From: Przewalskia tangutica
Lineage: Eukaryota > Streptophyta > Magnoliopsida > Solanales > Solanaceae
Direction of reading: 5' to 3'
Length of the DNA stretch: 64,000 nucleotides
Assembly: GCA_029844215.1 (NCBI GenBank)
Contig: CM056725.1
Location: forward strand, 58,503,609-58,567,608
Shown: positions 12,259 to 24,950 of the stretch, piece by piece
Position numbering within the stretch: position 1 is the first letter of the stretch
Layout of the letters: the number at the start of each line of letters is the position of its first letter
Made by a program: the position numbers and the translations under genes
The notes under the pieces: model-generated
The model's database searches: none
The model's input: only the letters and a program-made list of their open reading frames with translations
What the model was told of the DNA's origin: nothing

Positions 12259-12946
12259 CTTTTGTCACGACCCGAACCCGAGCCCGTGACTGGTGCCTTA
12301 CCCGGGCACCCTAGCGATACAACATCAGAGTAATCAGCGGAATATATAAACAAGACATGAAACAATTATAGAATGAGAGCAGTTTATCGAGAGAAGATTG
12401 CCTTTCGGCATATATATATATACACTTGAACAATTACATCCCTTTTACAAAACTCCGCCACAACAAAGATTACATGCACTTAAGAGTTTTACAACAACTA
12501 TGACGGGATAGGGCCCCGCCATACCCCTGAATATACAAGAACTTACAAACTCGGGGAAAACATACCAAAAGATAAGCCTCCAGAGAAAACGGGGATTCCC
12601 AATACGCTGAACTGTGATCCTAAGAGTGAGGATCAACCGATGTACCTCTACCTGCGACATGAACGCAGCCCAGGAGGTCGATAACAGTACCAAGTATGTG
12701 AAATCGAAAATATCAGAATGAAATCATAACAGTTTATATAAAACAGGAGACATGTATGATAACAAACTACAGTTCACAACATAAAAGCAGTCATGTCAAG
12801 TCAGGTACTCACACCCTCAAGTCATCCCTCATGCCCGTGGAACTCCTTCCTCACTGCCGGTAGTCTAGGTATAAATCGTGTGATACGTATAACATGTCTA
12901 AGCCCATCCCATGGGACTCGAGGTGAAATCACATGGTCACATTCCC

Positions 12947-13395
12947 GGTCCATCTCATGGACTCGGTGCCGGATCGTATGGAATACATTCTCGGTCCATC
13001 TTATGGACTCGGTATCAAATCGGGTGGAATACATTCCCGGTCCATCCCATGGACTCGGTATCAAAACGTGGTGGTATACATTCCCGGTCCATCCCATGGA
13101 CTCGGTATCAAAACGTGGTGGAATACATTCCCGGTCCATCTCATGGACTCGGTATCAAAACGTGGTGGAATACATTCCCGGTCCATCCCATGGACTCGGT
13201 ATCAAAACGCGTGGTGGAATACATTCGGTCCATCTCATGGACTCGGTATCAAACGTGGTGGAATACATTCATGGTCCATCCCATGGACTCGGTATCAAAA
13301 CGTGGTGGAATACATTCCCGGTCCATCCCATGGACTCGGTATCAAAACGTGGTGGTATACATTCCCGGTCCATCCCATGGACTCGGTATCAAATT
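12947..13395 (-). repeat. 47-bp minisatellite inside LTR, about 10 copies
   Basis: Ten copies of the 47-mer with GTCCAT/ATGGAC arms. The three-base loop is CCC, CTC or CTT while both arms stay intact in nearly all copies. Open in all three forward frames because no stop occurs in the unit; not a gene. Confidence 0.95.
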
Positions 13396-14856
13396 GGCCA
13401 TAACATTTAAACTCTCTTTTTAAGACAGATTAAGACAATACCATGCCTTTATTTTTAAACCAAAACATTTTCCGTTTTAAAGTCAAGTAACAACATTCTT
13501 TTCCAAAAGTTCAAGTTGCGTATTCTTAAATACTTAAGTCTCTTATTTTCGAAAGATTTCATAGTTCATAGTCCTAACAACGTAATTTCTTCTTTTAACA
13601 AAATTGAGTAACATATATCTTATGTGTGAGTAGTTCATTCTTGTTTATAACAATCTTATTAAAGCAGCCATGATCTAGAAAATGTAATACAATTTTGTCT
13701 TATCTTAGCTTCTATGCATTGGAGGTTTCTCCGGTTTTAATAATACTTAATTAGTCAATACATTTTCCTTTATTAGCGTGCAGATGGTTTGTTCGATACT
13801 TATTCTCATTTCCGAAATCAATACAAGGCTTCCATAAACAATTAAGTAAACCGTTCCTTTTTCTCTTTTAAGTCGTTATACCTAACTTCCCATAAAGCTA
13901 GTATAACTCTTAAGCTTTTAAAACTAAGTATTACTCTTCTTTCAAAAACGATTCATACTTCTTTTGAAATACTTCAAGATTCTTATTATTTAAAACTCAA
14001 GTCAAAAGACATCAGAGTAAAACCCTTTTAGTTAACACACGACGCTCACCGTACTATATATATATATATCAAAATATCTTGCTCAAGAGGATAGGAAGAA
14101 TCACATACCTCCTCGAAATCCACCTGCCAAGTCGAATATGTCGCGCGCAGAGTATCAACCTATAATAGTCAAATACGTCTATCAACGTCTAGACTACTCT
14201 GTAGAATATTCTAAGCAGAGGGTTCTCTATTCTACGGAAAATCGGGCAGCACTTCCCTACCCGTTAAACTACACAAGTCTACTGTAAATACAGTCCTATG
14301 TAAGTACAGTTCAATTCTCTTCTTTTATACCATCCTTCTATACGTCTTATACTCAATTCTATACTACTACAGTATGTAATCTCTAATTACAATAGAAGGA
14401 CAAGATATTTACCTCGACAAGCCCAAAATTATCCAAGATATATGTCGATCCTGAGCAAGGTTTAGCTCCTACTCTGTACGCTCCAATTCGCTCCAAGAAA
14501 CCCTTAGAAGTTCTATACAACTTCTACTTAATACTTCAACCAACAATGAAGATTTTCCCTAGGGTTTCGTTTTGTGACTAATGGATATAAAGTAGTATTT
14601 CTGGGCTTTTAGTGTAGAGGTAACTTAGGAATACTACAAGGTATTTGGCTAAGGTATTTTGGAATAACAACAATAATTGGAGAGTATTTTTCTACCAAGG
14701 GGGTATTTCGACAAGAACAACTAGGAAGGGGGTGTTTGGTGAGGGCTTCACAAAGGGGGAGGGGGAGTTTGGACGAGAGCTTTCAAGAGGGGGGAGAGGG
14801 ATTTTGAGACTTGGAAAATGTTTAAGGGATGAAGATTTAGTCTTGCACTTGAGGGG

Positions 14857-14864
14857 TATTTATA
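14857..14864 (-). promoter_or_regulatory. TATA-like box of LTR 12263-15386
   Basis: Minus-strand TATAAATA, same place as in sister LTRs. Confidence 0.6.
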
Positions 14865-15386
14865 GGCTAATCAATGGCCAAGATCAAAGCAAGTGGAGGG
14901 TGAAGATTGGATAGCTTGTGTGAGTGGAGTCTTCCACCAAGTGTCCACCACAACCTTGGGACATATGTCCACCACAACATTGGGACATATGTCCCCCACA
15001 AGAATGAGCCATGTTGCCTTCCACTAGCACACAAAAATCTTCCAAGGCAAGCCTCCCACTTGCCCAAAAAAAACGCCCCTCACCTACTACCACTCACCCA
15101 AAGAAAATATCTTCCAAGACTTGACCATTTGACTTGTCCACTAGGCCACCATTTCGTCCAACCCATGCCAACTAAGGGTGACACATGTCGCCCTTCTATT
15201 GGTCCAAAATATTTCGCCTCTCGGAAAAATCCGCAATCGGTTAAAATATTAAAAACGTAGAATTTCCTTCACAAGGTTCGGAATCTTTTTCGTTGAAAGT
15301 TCACAATTCCATCCTTAACCTAATTAGGGTTTGTACAAATGTATGTACGTCCTCACATACATACTCTGGAAATACGGGGTATAACA

Positions 15387-15399
15387 TTCTCCCATCCTT
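15387..15399 (-). other. Polypurine tract of array unit 3
   Basis: Minus-strand AAGGATGGGAGAA adjoining the LTR start at 15386. Confidence 0.8.
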
Positions 15400-15458
15400 A
15401 GAAACATTCGTCCCGAATGTTCCTTCTCAAGACAGATAACGATAAAGTTCCTCATAAC

Positions 15459-16100
15459 TTAAACAGTTTGCAAATGCCACACATGGCCACAATACAACAC
15501 GCGCAAATACTTAAATCCAAGTCCACAAGGAATCACCTCTATCATCACAAAATCTTCCACCGTCAACCTGAACTCCAAATGTCGACGCCGACTATCCGCA
15601 CGACTTCTGTTGACTCTGAGCTGCCAATAACCTCTTCTGGATAAGCTCCACCTTATCCACATCCTGCTGGATCAAGTATGGACCAACTATCTGAACCTTG
15701 CCAACATCGAACCAATCGACCCGCAACCTACACTTCCGCCCATACAAGGCTTCATAAGGCGACATCCGAATACTGAAATGGTAGCTATAATGATACTCAC
15801 TCAACAAGAGGCACATAATCTCCTTGCTACTTCGAAATCAAAAACAACGCCCGAGGTGAATGCACCATCGAGACTCACCGAGTTTCTAACCCCGCTGGTA
15901 AAACCTCCAGAAAGAAATAGCCATAATCGGCTCCATTGCCATAAGGTAAAAAGTAGGAACCCCGCAGCCTTACAACCTTCCCGATATATAACATCTCACA
16001 TAACCTCTCGCGAGTAAAGCTGGCTGAAAGACAAGATGGGCTGACCTCATCGGCCCGACTACTGGTCGAACGCATCCACGAACGCGTACGATGGTTAACT
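15459..16100 (-). pseudogene. Ty3/gypsy integrase C-terminal half, array unit 3
   Basis: Keeps SEYHYSYHFSIRMSPYEALYGRKCR and DVDKVELIQKRLLAAQSQQKS (15816-15592). The stretch 15830-16010 has lost more single bases than units 1 and 2 (for example near 15835-15850 and 15890-15950), breaking the upstream core further. No RT or RNase H. Confidence 0.83.
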
Positions 16101-16603
16101 AAACTTGGGCCTAACACCCTCGTGACCCTATCACAAAGTGGGACCACCATAATTTTTCCTTACTTCAAACCGGGCTGCGGGTTGACCCGCAATCTGGCCT
16201 CAACCCGACCCATTTCTCGCGCCAAGCTCTTGTTTCCCGACCCGGAACAATCTCACCATCAAGTCACGAAAACCTAGTGGTCTTCTTAGCTCAACTACCC
16301 TCTTTCATTTTCCACTACTTAGGGACTTATCACACAAATATATCGCACGTATACTATGCACTCCGATAAAGGTCAAGCATAAAATAAATCTTTTACCCAA
16401 GATGGCCTCGCCTCTTAAGGTCCCCACGTATAATATTCCAAGGCTCACAATTTCCCTGTTCCCAATCTTACCCTTTTAACCAACCATGTTTTCTAATTAC
16501 AATCAACACAATGCTATTCGTACATAGCACACAATAATAAGATCATCATATCACGCATACAAATTCTCTGAGGTTAAGGATATACCGTATCTACCGCTTC
16601 ACT
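16101..16603 (-). other. Conserved non-coding spacer, array unit 3
   Basis: Same spacer as 1166-1656; no domain recognised. Confidence 0.7.
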
Positions 16604-17821
16604 CTAATCATCTACCGCAGGCGCATACCGTAGAAAGCGCGATGAACCCGCCACCGACCCTGAGGTCGCTTCATTCTGCCTGCACTCTCCTATAAGCGCC
16701 TCGTCACATGGCCCTCGACGCAGTGAAACAAGCACCGATAAAGACGACATTCCCAGATGACGCTGCCACATCGTGCACCGGCGGGACATGAATCCCAGCT
16801 AGAACCCATGTATATCTCAGAAACTAAGCCCCGAGCTCGACCAGCCCCGAATACCCCGAACGCCCCAAGATCGCGAAGGACCACTGCATCGGCGGAGGTA
16901 CATAACTAACTCACGAGGCGGTCCGCCTCAAAAGTTACCAAAGGACCTGCTGTCCCGCCTCTTCTCGCGATCTCGGTCATTCCGCGACCCTCCGCCTCAC
17001 ATCCAAGTGCATAAGCTCGCATGCGAGCAATGTCCATGCCGGTGAAGAGCCACACCCAACAAGCTCGCCAAGTAGTCATCGAGCGGTGATGTAGCGGTGC
17101 ACTCGCCCTCCATGTCGGCTACTAATGCGGGACGCACGAGCTAATGAGTCAAACTTCACATTGTACTCCAACCGCACGCCTACCGCCTCAACGCTCAAAA
17201 ATCATTTACCGAGCCCTTCTCATCCGCGAGGCAAGAAATGTGCAAGAAATGCCCCTGAGAACTCGTCCCATACGGCCGGAAGTGCACACTCTCCCCGGGA
17301 CAGCTCCCACGAATCAAACCAGTCGACTGCAGTATCATGCAGCCGATGCGAACCTAAGACCACCGACTCGGTCTCCGAAGCCTTGATCACTCGCATGATC
17401 CAGAATCGCTTCGGATGAACTCCTGCGGATCATCCTCAGGCCTCGACCCGTAGAACTCTGGCGGGCTACAACTCAGAAAATCCCATAGCCTCAAACTATC
17501 TGGCCTCGGGTGAACCGTGTACCTGGGGTAGGCTGAATCGAATCGCCTATCCTCATGTTCGACCACGATCTCGCCAGAATGGCGGGCCATCTCTTTGTAC
17601 CCCAACTCTATGCTCTAGCCGTGGACCGAGGCTCGTGCATCGTGGTCTCAGCAGCCCATCGCCGCGGCCAGAACTCTGTTGGGGCTGGCGGCGTCGCAAA
17701 AATCGCCGTCTGAAGCACTATCTCAGGTAATGACCGGCTCGCGCTCGCACTCTCTCAGATCCTACTAGCGGCTCCTCGCCGCTTTGCCCATCTGGGCCCG
17801 GGTTGCCTTGCGCGGAGGCAT
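16604..17821 (-). pseudogene. Ty3/gypsy gag, array unit 3, heavily frameshifted
   Basis: The start at 17821 is preceded on the minus strand by CGTTTTTACCAGTT, the intact form of the acceptor-like site. The middle (16900-17250) has many short losses at CTG, CAG and CCGG sites relative to unit 2, so no long frame survives, although 17400-17230 still encodes the DWFDSWELS-type segment in a minus frame. A stop lies at 16604. Confidence 0.8.
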
Positions 17822-18011
17822 AACTGGTAAAAACGAAATACGTCAGAGGGGTCCAACTTATAACACAACTCTAAGGCACGATCTCAGAATGAGAAGAATG
17901 GAAACCAACCCTAAATGTCCTGCAGCCTCCTGATTATAGATGTGGTGCACAACACATCGATAATCAAGACTCTACTAGACACGGTCTGTAGACACTTTCC
18001 GAGGATTAACT

Positions 18012-18023
18012 GCTCTGATACCA
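18012..18023 (-). other. Primer binding site, initiator Met tRNA (unit 3)
   Basis: Minus-strand TGGTATCAGAGC four bases from the LTR end at 18028. Confidence 0.9.
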
Positions 18024-18717
18024 CTTTTGTCACGACCCGAACCCGAGCCCGTGACTGGTGCCTTACCCGGGCACCCTAGCGATACAACATCAGAGTAATC
18101 AGCGGAATATATAAACAAGACATGAAACAATTATAGAATGAGAGCAGTTTATCGAGAGAAGATTGCCTTTCGGCATATATATATATATACACTTGAACAG
18201 TTACATCCCTTTTACAAAACTCCGCCACAACAAGATTCTGCACTTAAGAGTTTTACAACAACTATGACGGGACAGGGCCCCGCCATACCCCTGAATATAC
18301 AAGAACTTACAAACTCGGGGAAAACATACCAAAAGATAAGCCTCCGGAGAAAACGGGGATTCCCAATACGCTGAACTGTGATCCTAAGAGTGAGGATCAA
18401 CCGATGTACCTCTACCTGCGGCATGAACGCAGCCCCCCGAAGGAGGTCAGTACAACAGGTACCAAGTATGTGAAACTGAAAATATCAGAATGAAATCATA
18501 AGCTTTATATAAAACAGGAGACATGTATGATAACAAACTACAGTTCACAACATAAAAGCAGTCATGTCAAGTCAGGTACTCACACCCTCAAGTCATCCCT
18601 CATGCCCGTGGAACTCCTTCCTCACTGCCGGCAGTCTAGGTATAAATCGTGTGATACGTATAACATGTCTAAGCCCATCCCATGGGACTCGAGGTGAAAT
18701 CACATGGTCACATTCCC

Positions 18718-19165
18718 GGTCCATCTCATGGACTCGGTGCCGGATCGTATGGAATACATTCCCGGTCCATCTCATGGACTCGGTATCAAATCGGGTGGAA
18801 TACATTCCCGGTCCATCCCATGGACTCGGTATCAAAACGTGGTGGTATACATTCCCGGTCCATCCCATGGACTCGGTATCAAAACGTGGTGGAATACATT
18901 CCCGGTCCATCTCATGGACTCGGTATCAAAACGTGGTGGAATACATTCCCGGTCCATCCCATGGACTCGGTATCAAAACGTGGTGGAATACATTCCCGGT
19001 CCATCTCATGGACTCGGTATCAAAACGTGGTGGAATACATTCCCGGTCCATCCCATGGACTCGGTATCAAAACGTGGTGGAATACATTCCCGGTCCATCC
19101 CATGGACTCGGTATCAAAACGTGGTGGAATACATTCCCGGTCCATCCCATGGACTCGGTATCAAA
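18718..19165 (-). repeat. 47-bp minisatellite inside LTR, about 10 copies
   Basis: Ten nearly uniform 47-mers, the most regular block in the window. All three forward frames stay open through it. Confidence 0.95.
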
Positions 19166-20654
19166 TTGGCCATAACATTTAAACTCTCTTTTAAGACAGA
19201 TTAAGACAATACCATGCCTTTATTTTTAAACCAACACATTTTCCCGTTTTAAAGTCAAGTAACAACATTCTTTTCCAAAAGTTCAAGTTGCATATTCTTA
19301 AATACTTAAGTCTCTTATTTTCGAAAGATTTCATAGTTCATAGTCCTAACAACGTAATTTCTTCTTTTAACAAAATTGAGTAACATATATCTTATGTGTG
19401 AGTAGTTCATTCTTGTTTATAACAATCTTATTAAAGCAGCCATGATCTAGAAAATGTAATACAATTTTGTCTTATCTTAGCTTCTATGCAGATGGAGGTT
19501 TCTACTGGTTTTAATAATACTTAATTAGTCAATACATTTTCCTTTATTAGCGCTGCAGTGGTTTTTTCGATACTTATTCTCATTTCCGAAATCAATACAA
19601 GGCTTCCATAAACAATTAAGTAAACCGTTCCTTTTTCTCTTTTAAGTCGTTATACCTAACTTCCCATAAAGCTAGTATAACTCTTAAGCTTTTAAAACTA
19701 AGTATTACTCTTCTTTCAAAAACGATTCATACTTCTTTTGAAATACTTCAAGATTCTTATTATTTAAAACTCAAGTCAAAAGACATCAGAGTAAAATCCT
19801 TTTTAGTTAACACACGACGTCACCGCAGTACTATATATATATATCAAAATATCTTGCTCAAGAGGATAGGAAGAATCACATACCTCCTCGGCGAAATCCA
19901 CCTGCCAAGTCGAATATGTCGCGCGCAGAGTATCAACCTATAATAGTCAAATACGTCTATCAACGCCTGTAGACTACTCAGAGAATATTCTAAGCAGAGG
20001 GTTCTTTATTCTACGGAAAATCGGGCAGCACTTCCCTACCCGTTAAACTACACAAGTCTACTGTAAATACAGTCCTATGTAAGTACAGTTCAATTCTCTT
20101 CTTTTATACCATCCTTCTATACGTCTTATACTCAATTCTATACTACTACAGTATGTAATCTCTAATTACAATAGAAGGACAAGATATTTACCTCGACAAG
20201 CCCAAAATTATCCAAGATATATGTCGATCCTGAGCAAGGTTTAGCTCCTACTCTGTACGCTCCAATTCGCTCCAAGAAACCCTTAGAAGTTCTATACAAC
20301 TTCTACTTAATACTTCAACCAACAATGAAGATTTTTCCCTAGGGTTTCGGTTTGTGACTAATGGATATAAAGTAGTTTTTCTGGGATTTTAGTGTAGAGG
20401 TAACTTAGGAATAATACAAGGTATTTGGGTAAGGTATTTTGGAATAACAACATTACTTGGAGAGTATTTTTCTACCAAGGGGGGGGGGGTATTTCGACAA
20501 GAACAACTAGGAAGGGGGGGGGGGGGGGTGTTTCGGCCGAGGGCTTCACAAAGGGGGAGAGGGAGTTTGGACGAGAGCTTTCAAGAGGGGGGAGAGGGAT
20601 TTTGAGACTTGGAAAATGTTTAAGGGATGACGATTTAGTCTTGCACTTGAGGGG

Positions 20655-20662
20655 TATTTATA
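20655..20662 (-). promoter_or_regulatory. TATA-like box of LTR 18028-21184
   Basis: Minus-strand TATAAATA, same place as in sister LTRs. Confidence 0.6.
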
Positions 20663-21184
20663 GGCCAATCAATGGCCAAGATCAAAGCAAGTGGAGGGTG
20701 AAGATTGGATAGCTTGTGTGAGTGGAGTCTTCCACCAAGTGTCCACCACAACCTTGGGACATATGTCCACCACAACATTGGGACATATGTCCCCCACAAC
20801 AATGAGCCATGTGGCCTTCCACTAGCACACAAAAATCTTCCAAGGCAAGCCTCCCACTTGCCCAAAAAAAACGCCCCTCACCTACTACCACTCACCCAAA
20901 GAAAATATCTTCCAAGACTTGACCATTTGACTTGTCCACTAGGCCACCATTTCGTCCAACCCATGCCAACTAAGGGTGACACATGTCGCCCTTCTATTGG
21001 TCCAAAATATTTCGCCTCTCGGAAAAATCCGCAATCGGTTAAAATATTAAAAACGTAGAATTTCCTTCACAAGGTTCGGAATCTTTTCCGTTGAAAGTTC
21101 ACAATTCCATCCTTAACCTAATTAGGGTTTGTACAAATGTACGTACGTCCTCACATACATACTCTGGAAATACGGGGTATAACA

Positions 21185-21197
21185 TTCTCCCCTCCTT
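21185..21197 (-). other. Polypurine tract of array unit 4
   Basis: Minus-strand AAGGAGGGGAGAA adjoining the LTR start at 21184, identical to unit 1. Confidence 0.85.
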
Positions 21198-21256
21198 AGA
21201 AACATTCGTCCCGAATGTTCCTTCTCAAGACAGATAACGATAAAGTTCCTCATAAC

Positions 21257-21910
21257 TTAAACAGTTTGCAAATGCCACACATGGCCACAATACAACACGC
21301 GCAAATACTTAAATCCAAGTCCACAAGGAATCACCTCTATCATCACAAAATCTTCCACCGTCAACCTGAACTCCAAATGTCGACGCCGACTATCCGCACG
21401 ACTTCTGTTGACTCTGAGCTGCCAATAACCTCTTCTGGATAAGCTCCACCTTATCCACATCCTGCTGGATCAAGTATGGACCAACTATCTGAACCTTGCC
21501 AATATCGAACCAATCGACCCACAACCTACACTTCCGCCCATACAAGGCTTCATAAGGCGACATCCGAATACTGAAATGGTAGCTATAATGATACTCACTC
21601 AACAAGAGGCACATAATCCTTGCTGCTACCCCTGAAATCAAAAACACTGGCCCGAGGGTGAATGCACTACTGAGACTCACCTGAGTTTCTAACCCCGCCT
21701 GGTAAAACCTCCAGAAAAAGAAATAGCCATAACTGGGCTCCGCTGCCCGTCATAAGGTAAAAAGTAGGAACCCCGCGCAGTCTTACAACCTTCCTGATAT
21801 ATAACATCTCACATAACCCTCTGCCGAGTAAACGCTTCCGCCGAAAGACAAGATGGGTGACTCATCGGCGACCATCGGTCGAACGCATCCACGAACGCGT
21901 ACGAGGGTTA
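21257..21910 (-). pseudogene. Ty3/gypsy integrase C-terminal half, array unit 4
   Basis: The frame 21680-21390 keeps LLLSEYHYSYHFSIRMSP, YEALYGRKCR, WFDIGKVQIVGPYLIQQDVD and LAAQSQQKS; one substitution makes WFDI instead of WFDV. The segment with the third catalytic acid is missing, as in the other units. Confidence 0.85.
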
Positions 21911-22416
21911 ACTAAAACTTGAGCCTAACACCCTCGTGACCCTATCACAAAGTGGGACCACCACAATTTTTCCTTACTTCAAACCGGGCTGCGGGTTGAC
22001 CCGCAATCTGGCCTCAACCCGACCCATTTCTCGCGCCAAGCTCTTGTTTCCGACCTAACAATCTCACCATCAAGTCACGAAAACCTAGTGGTCTTCTTAG
22101 CTCAACTACCCTCTTTCATTTTCCACTACTTAGGGACTTATCACACAGATATATCGCACGTATACTATGCACTCAGATAAAGGTCAAACATAAAATAAAT
22201 CTTTTACCCAAGATGGCCTTGCCTCTAAGGTCCCCACGTATAATATTCCAAGGCTCACAATTTCCCCTGCTCCCAATCTTACCCTTTTAACCAACCATGT
22301 TTTCTAATTACAATCAACACAATGCTATTCGTGACATAACACACAATAATAAGATCATCATATCACGCATACAAATTCTCTAGAGGTTAAGGATATACTG
22401 TATCTACCGCTTCACT
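21911..22416 (-). other. Conserved non-coding spacer, array unit 4
   Basis: Same spacer as in unit 1, with a few extra single-base differences; no domain recognised. Confidence 0.7.
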
Positions 22417-23619
22417 CTAATCATCTACCACTGCAGGCGCATAGTAGAAGGTGATGAACTCGCCATCGACCCTTAGGTCGCTTCATTCTTCATGTACCCT
22501 CCTATAAGCACGCCTTCGTCACATGGCCCTCGACGGCCGCAGTGAAACAATCACCGCAAAAGACGACATTCCCTGCAGATGACGCCGCCACATCGTACAC
22601 CGAGGGGACATGAATCTCGCTGCTAGAACCCATGTATATCTCAGAAACTAAGCCCCGAGCTCGACCAGCTCGAATACCCGAACGCCCCGAAGATCGCAAG
22701 GACCACTGCATCAAGCGGAGGTACATAACTAACTCGCCACGAGGCGGTCCGCCTCAAAAGTTACCAAAGGACCTCGCTGTCCCCGCCTCTTCACGATCTC
22801 GGCCATTCTGCCGACCCCTCCGCCTCACATCCAAGTGCATAAGCTCGCATGCGAGCAATGTCCATGCCCCAAGAGCCACACCAACAAGCTCGCCAAGTAG
22901 TCATCGAGCCCGGTGATGTAGCGGTGCACTCGCCCTCCATGTCGGCTACTAATGCGGGACGCATCGAGCTAATGAGTCAAACTTCACATTGTACTCAACC
23001 GCACGCCTACCGCCTCAACGTAAAAATCATACCGAGCCCTTCTCATCCGCGAGGCAAGAAATGTGCAAGAAATGCCTCGAGAACTCGTCCCATACTACCG
23101 GAAGTGCATACTCTCCCGACAGCTCCCACGAATCAAACCGGCCGACTACAAGATCACGCAAAGATGCGAACCTAAGACCACCGACTGGTCTCGAAGCCTT
23201 GATCACTCTCATGATCCAGAATCGCTTGGATGAACTCCCGCGGATCATCCCTAGGCCTCGACCGTAGAACTCGCGGGCTACAACTCGTAAAGTCCCATAG
23301 CCTCAAACTATCCGATCTCGTGAACCATGGGTACTATCGAATCGAATCCGTGCATCCACCTATCTCATGTTCGACCACGATCCCGCCGCGAATCGGGCCA
23401 TCTCTTTGTACCCCAACTCCTATGCTCTAGCCGTGGACCGAGGCTCGTATCAGGTCTCAGCCACCGCCGCGGCCAGAACTCGTTGGGCCGGCGGCGCCGC
23501 AAAAATCGCCGTCAAGCACTATCTCGGGTAATGACCGCTCGCGCTCGCATTCTCTCAGATCCTACTAGCAGCTCCTCGCCGCTTGCCCATCTGGCCCTGG
23601 TTGCCTTGCGCGGAGGCAT
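22417..23619 (-). pseudogene. Ty3/gypsy gag, array unit 4, most degraded copy
   Basis: Same region as the other gag copies, with start at 23619 and stop at 22417, but the shortest. Losses are densest here: around 23041-23200 the sister sequences CCCCTGAG, CCCGGGAC and ACTCGGTC appear as CCTCGAG, CCCGAC and ACTGGTC. Only short fragments of the gag domain can be read (GRFDSWELS..YALPVVWDEFS at 23170-23070). Confidence 0.78.
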
Positions 23620-23809
23620 AACTGGTAAAAACGAAATACGTCAGAGGGGTCCAACTTATAACACAACTCTAAGGCACGATCTCAGAATGAGAAGAATGGA
23701 AACCAACCCTAAATGTCCTGCAGCCTCCTGATTATAGATGTGGTGCACAACACATCGATAATCAAGACTCTACTAGACACGGTCTGTAGACACTTTCCGA
23801 GGATTAATC

Positions 23810-23820
23810 GCTCGATACCA
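23810..23820 (-). other. Altered primer binding site (unit 4)
   Basis: Minus-strand TGGTATCGAGC instead of TGGTATCAGAGC: CAG has become CG. The adjoining AACTG of sister copies is AATCG. As written the site pairs imperfectly with the primer tRNA. Confidence 0.75.
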
Positions 23821-24497
23821 CTTTTGTCACGACCAACCCGAGCGTGGATCGTGCCTTACCCGCACCTAGCGATACAACATAAGAGTAATCAGCGGAATAT
23901 ATAAACAAGACATGAAACAATTATAGAATGAGAGCAGTTTATCGAGAGAAGATTGCCTTTCGGCATATATATATATACACTTGAACAGTTACATCCCTTT
24001 TACAAAACCTGCCCACAACAAAGATTTCATGCACTTAAGAGTTTTACAACAACTATGACGGGACAGGGCCCCGCCATACCCCTGAATATACAAGAACTTA
24101 CAAACTCGGGGAAAACATACCAAAAGATAAGCCTCCGGAGAAAACGGGGATTCCCAATACGCTGAACTGTGATCCTAAGAGTGAGGATCAACCGATGTAC
24201 TTACCTGCGCAGATGAACGCAGCTTCAAGGAGGTCGATAACAGTACCAAGTATGTGAAATCAAAAATATCAGAATGAAATCATACAGCTTTATATAAAAC
24301 AGGAGACATGTATGATAACAAACTACAGTTCACAACATAAAAGCAGTCATGTCAAGTCAGGTACTCACACCCTCAAGTCATCCCTCATGCCCGTGGAACT
24401 CCTTCCTCACTGCCGGCAGTCTAGGTATAAATCGTGTGATACGTATAACATGTCTAAGCCCATCCCATGGGACTCGAGGTGAAATCACATGGTCACA

Positions 24498-24950
24498 TTC
24501 CCGGTCCATCTCATGGACTCGGTGCCGGATCGTATGGAATACATTCTCGGTCCATCTCATGGACTCGGTATCAAATCGGGTGGAATACATTCCCGGTCCA
24601 TCCCATGGACTCGGTATCAAAACGTGGTGGTATACATTCCCGGTCCATCCCATGGACTCGGTATCAAAACGTGGTGGAATACATTCCCGGTCCATCTCAT
24701 GGACTCGGTATCAAAACGTGGTGGAATACATTCCCGGTCCATCCCATGGACTCGGTATCAAAACGTGGTGGAATACATTCCCGGTCCATCTCATGGACTC
24801 GGTATCAAAACGTGGTGGAATACATTCCCGGTCCATCCCATGGACTCGGTATCAAAACGTGGTGGAATACATTCCCGGTCCATCCCATGGACTCGGTATC
24901 AAAACGTGGTGGTATACATTCCCGGTCCATCCCATGGACTCGGTATCAAA
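24498..24950 (-). repeat. 47-bp minisatellite inside LTR, about 10 copies
   Basis: Ten 47-mers; same structure as at 12947 and 18718. Confidence 0.95.

Larger units (their letters stand above)
12263..15386 (-). repeat. LTR shared by array units 2 and 3 (3124 bp)
   Basis: A complete uninterrupted LTR: TG at minus-strand 15386, CA at 12263. Order on the minus strand: U3 with TATA box at 14857-14864, donor-like AGGTAAAT near 14415, AT-rich stretch, 47-bp minisatellite 12947-13395, conserved 3' part including ATACATGTCTCCTG and the GC-rich terminus. It is a good reference for the subfamily. Confidence 0.92.
18028..21184 (-). repeat. LTR shared by array units 3 and 4 (3157 bp)
   Basis: Complete LTR with TG...CA ends, the 47-bp minisatellite at 18718-19165 and TATA box at 20655-20662. 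It differs from the neighbouring LTRs mainly by long G runs at 20479-20489 and 20514-20528. Confidence 0.92.

Noticed and set aside
12947..13395. Regular direct repeats suggestive of a CRISPR array
   Set aside because: The 47-mers abut each other without unique spacers, and the setting is a plant LTR.
12793..13423. Long overlapping open frames of 150-205 codons on the plus strand over the minisatellite (also at 3624, 18564, 24349)
   Set aside because: Open only because the 47-mer lacks stops; all three frames are equally open and the peptide is a mere repeat translation.
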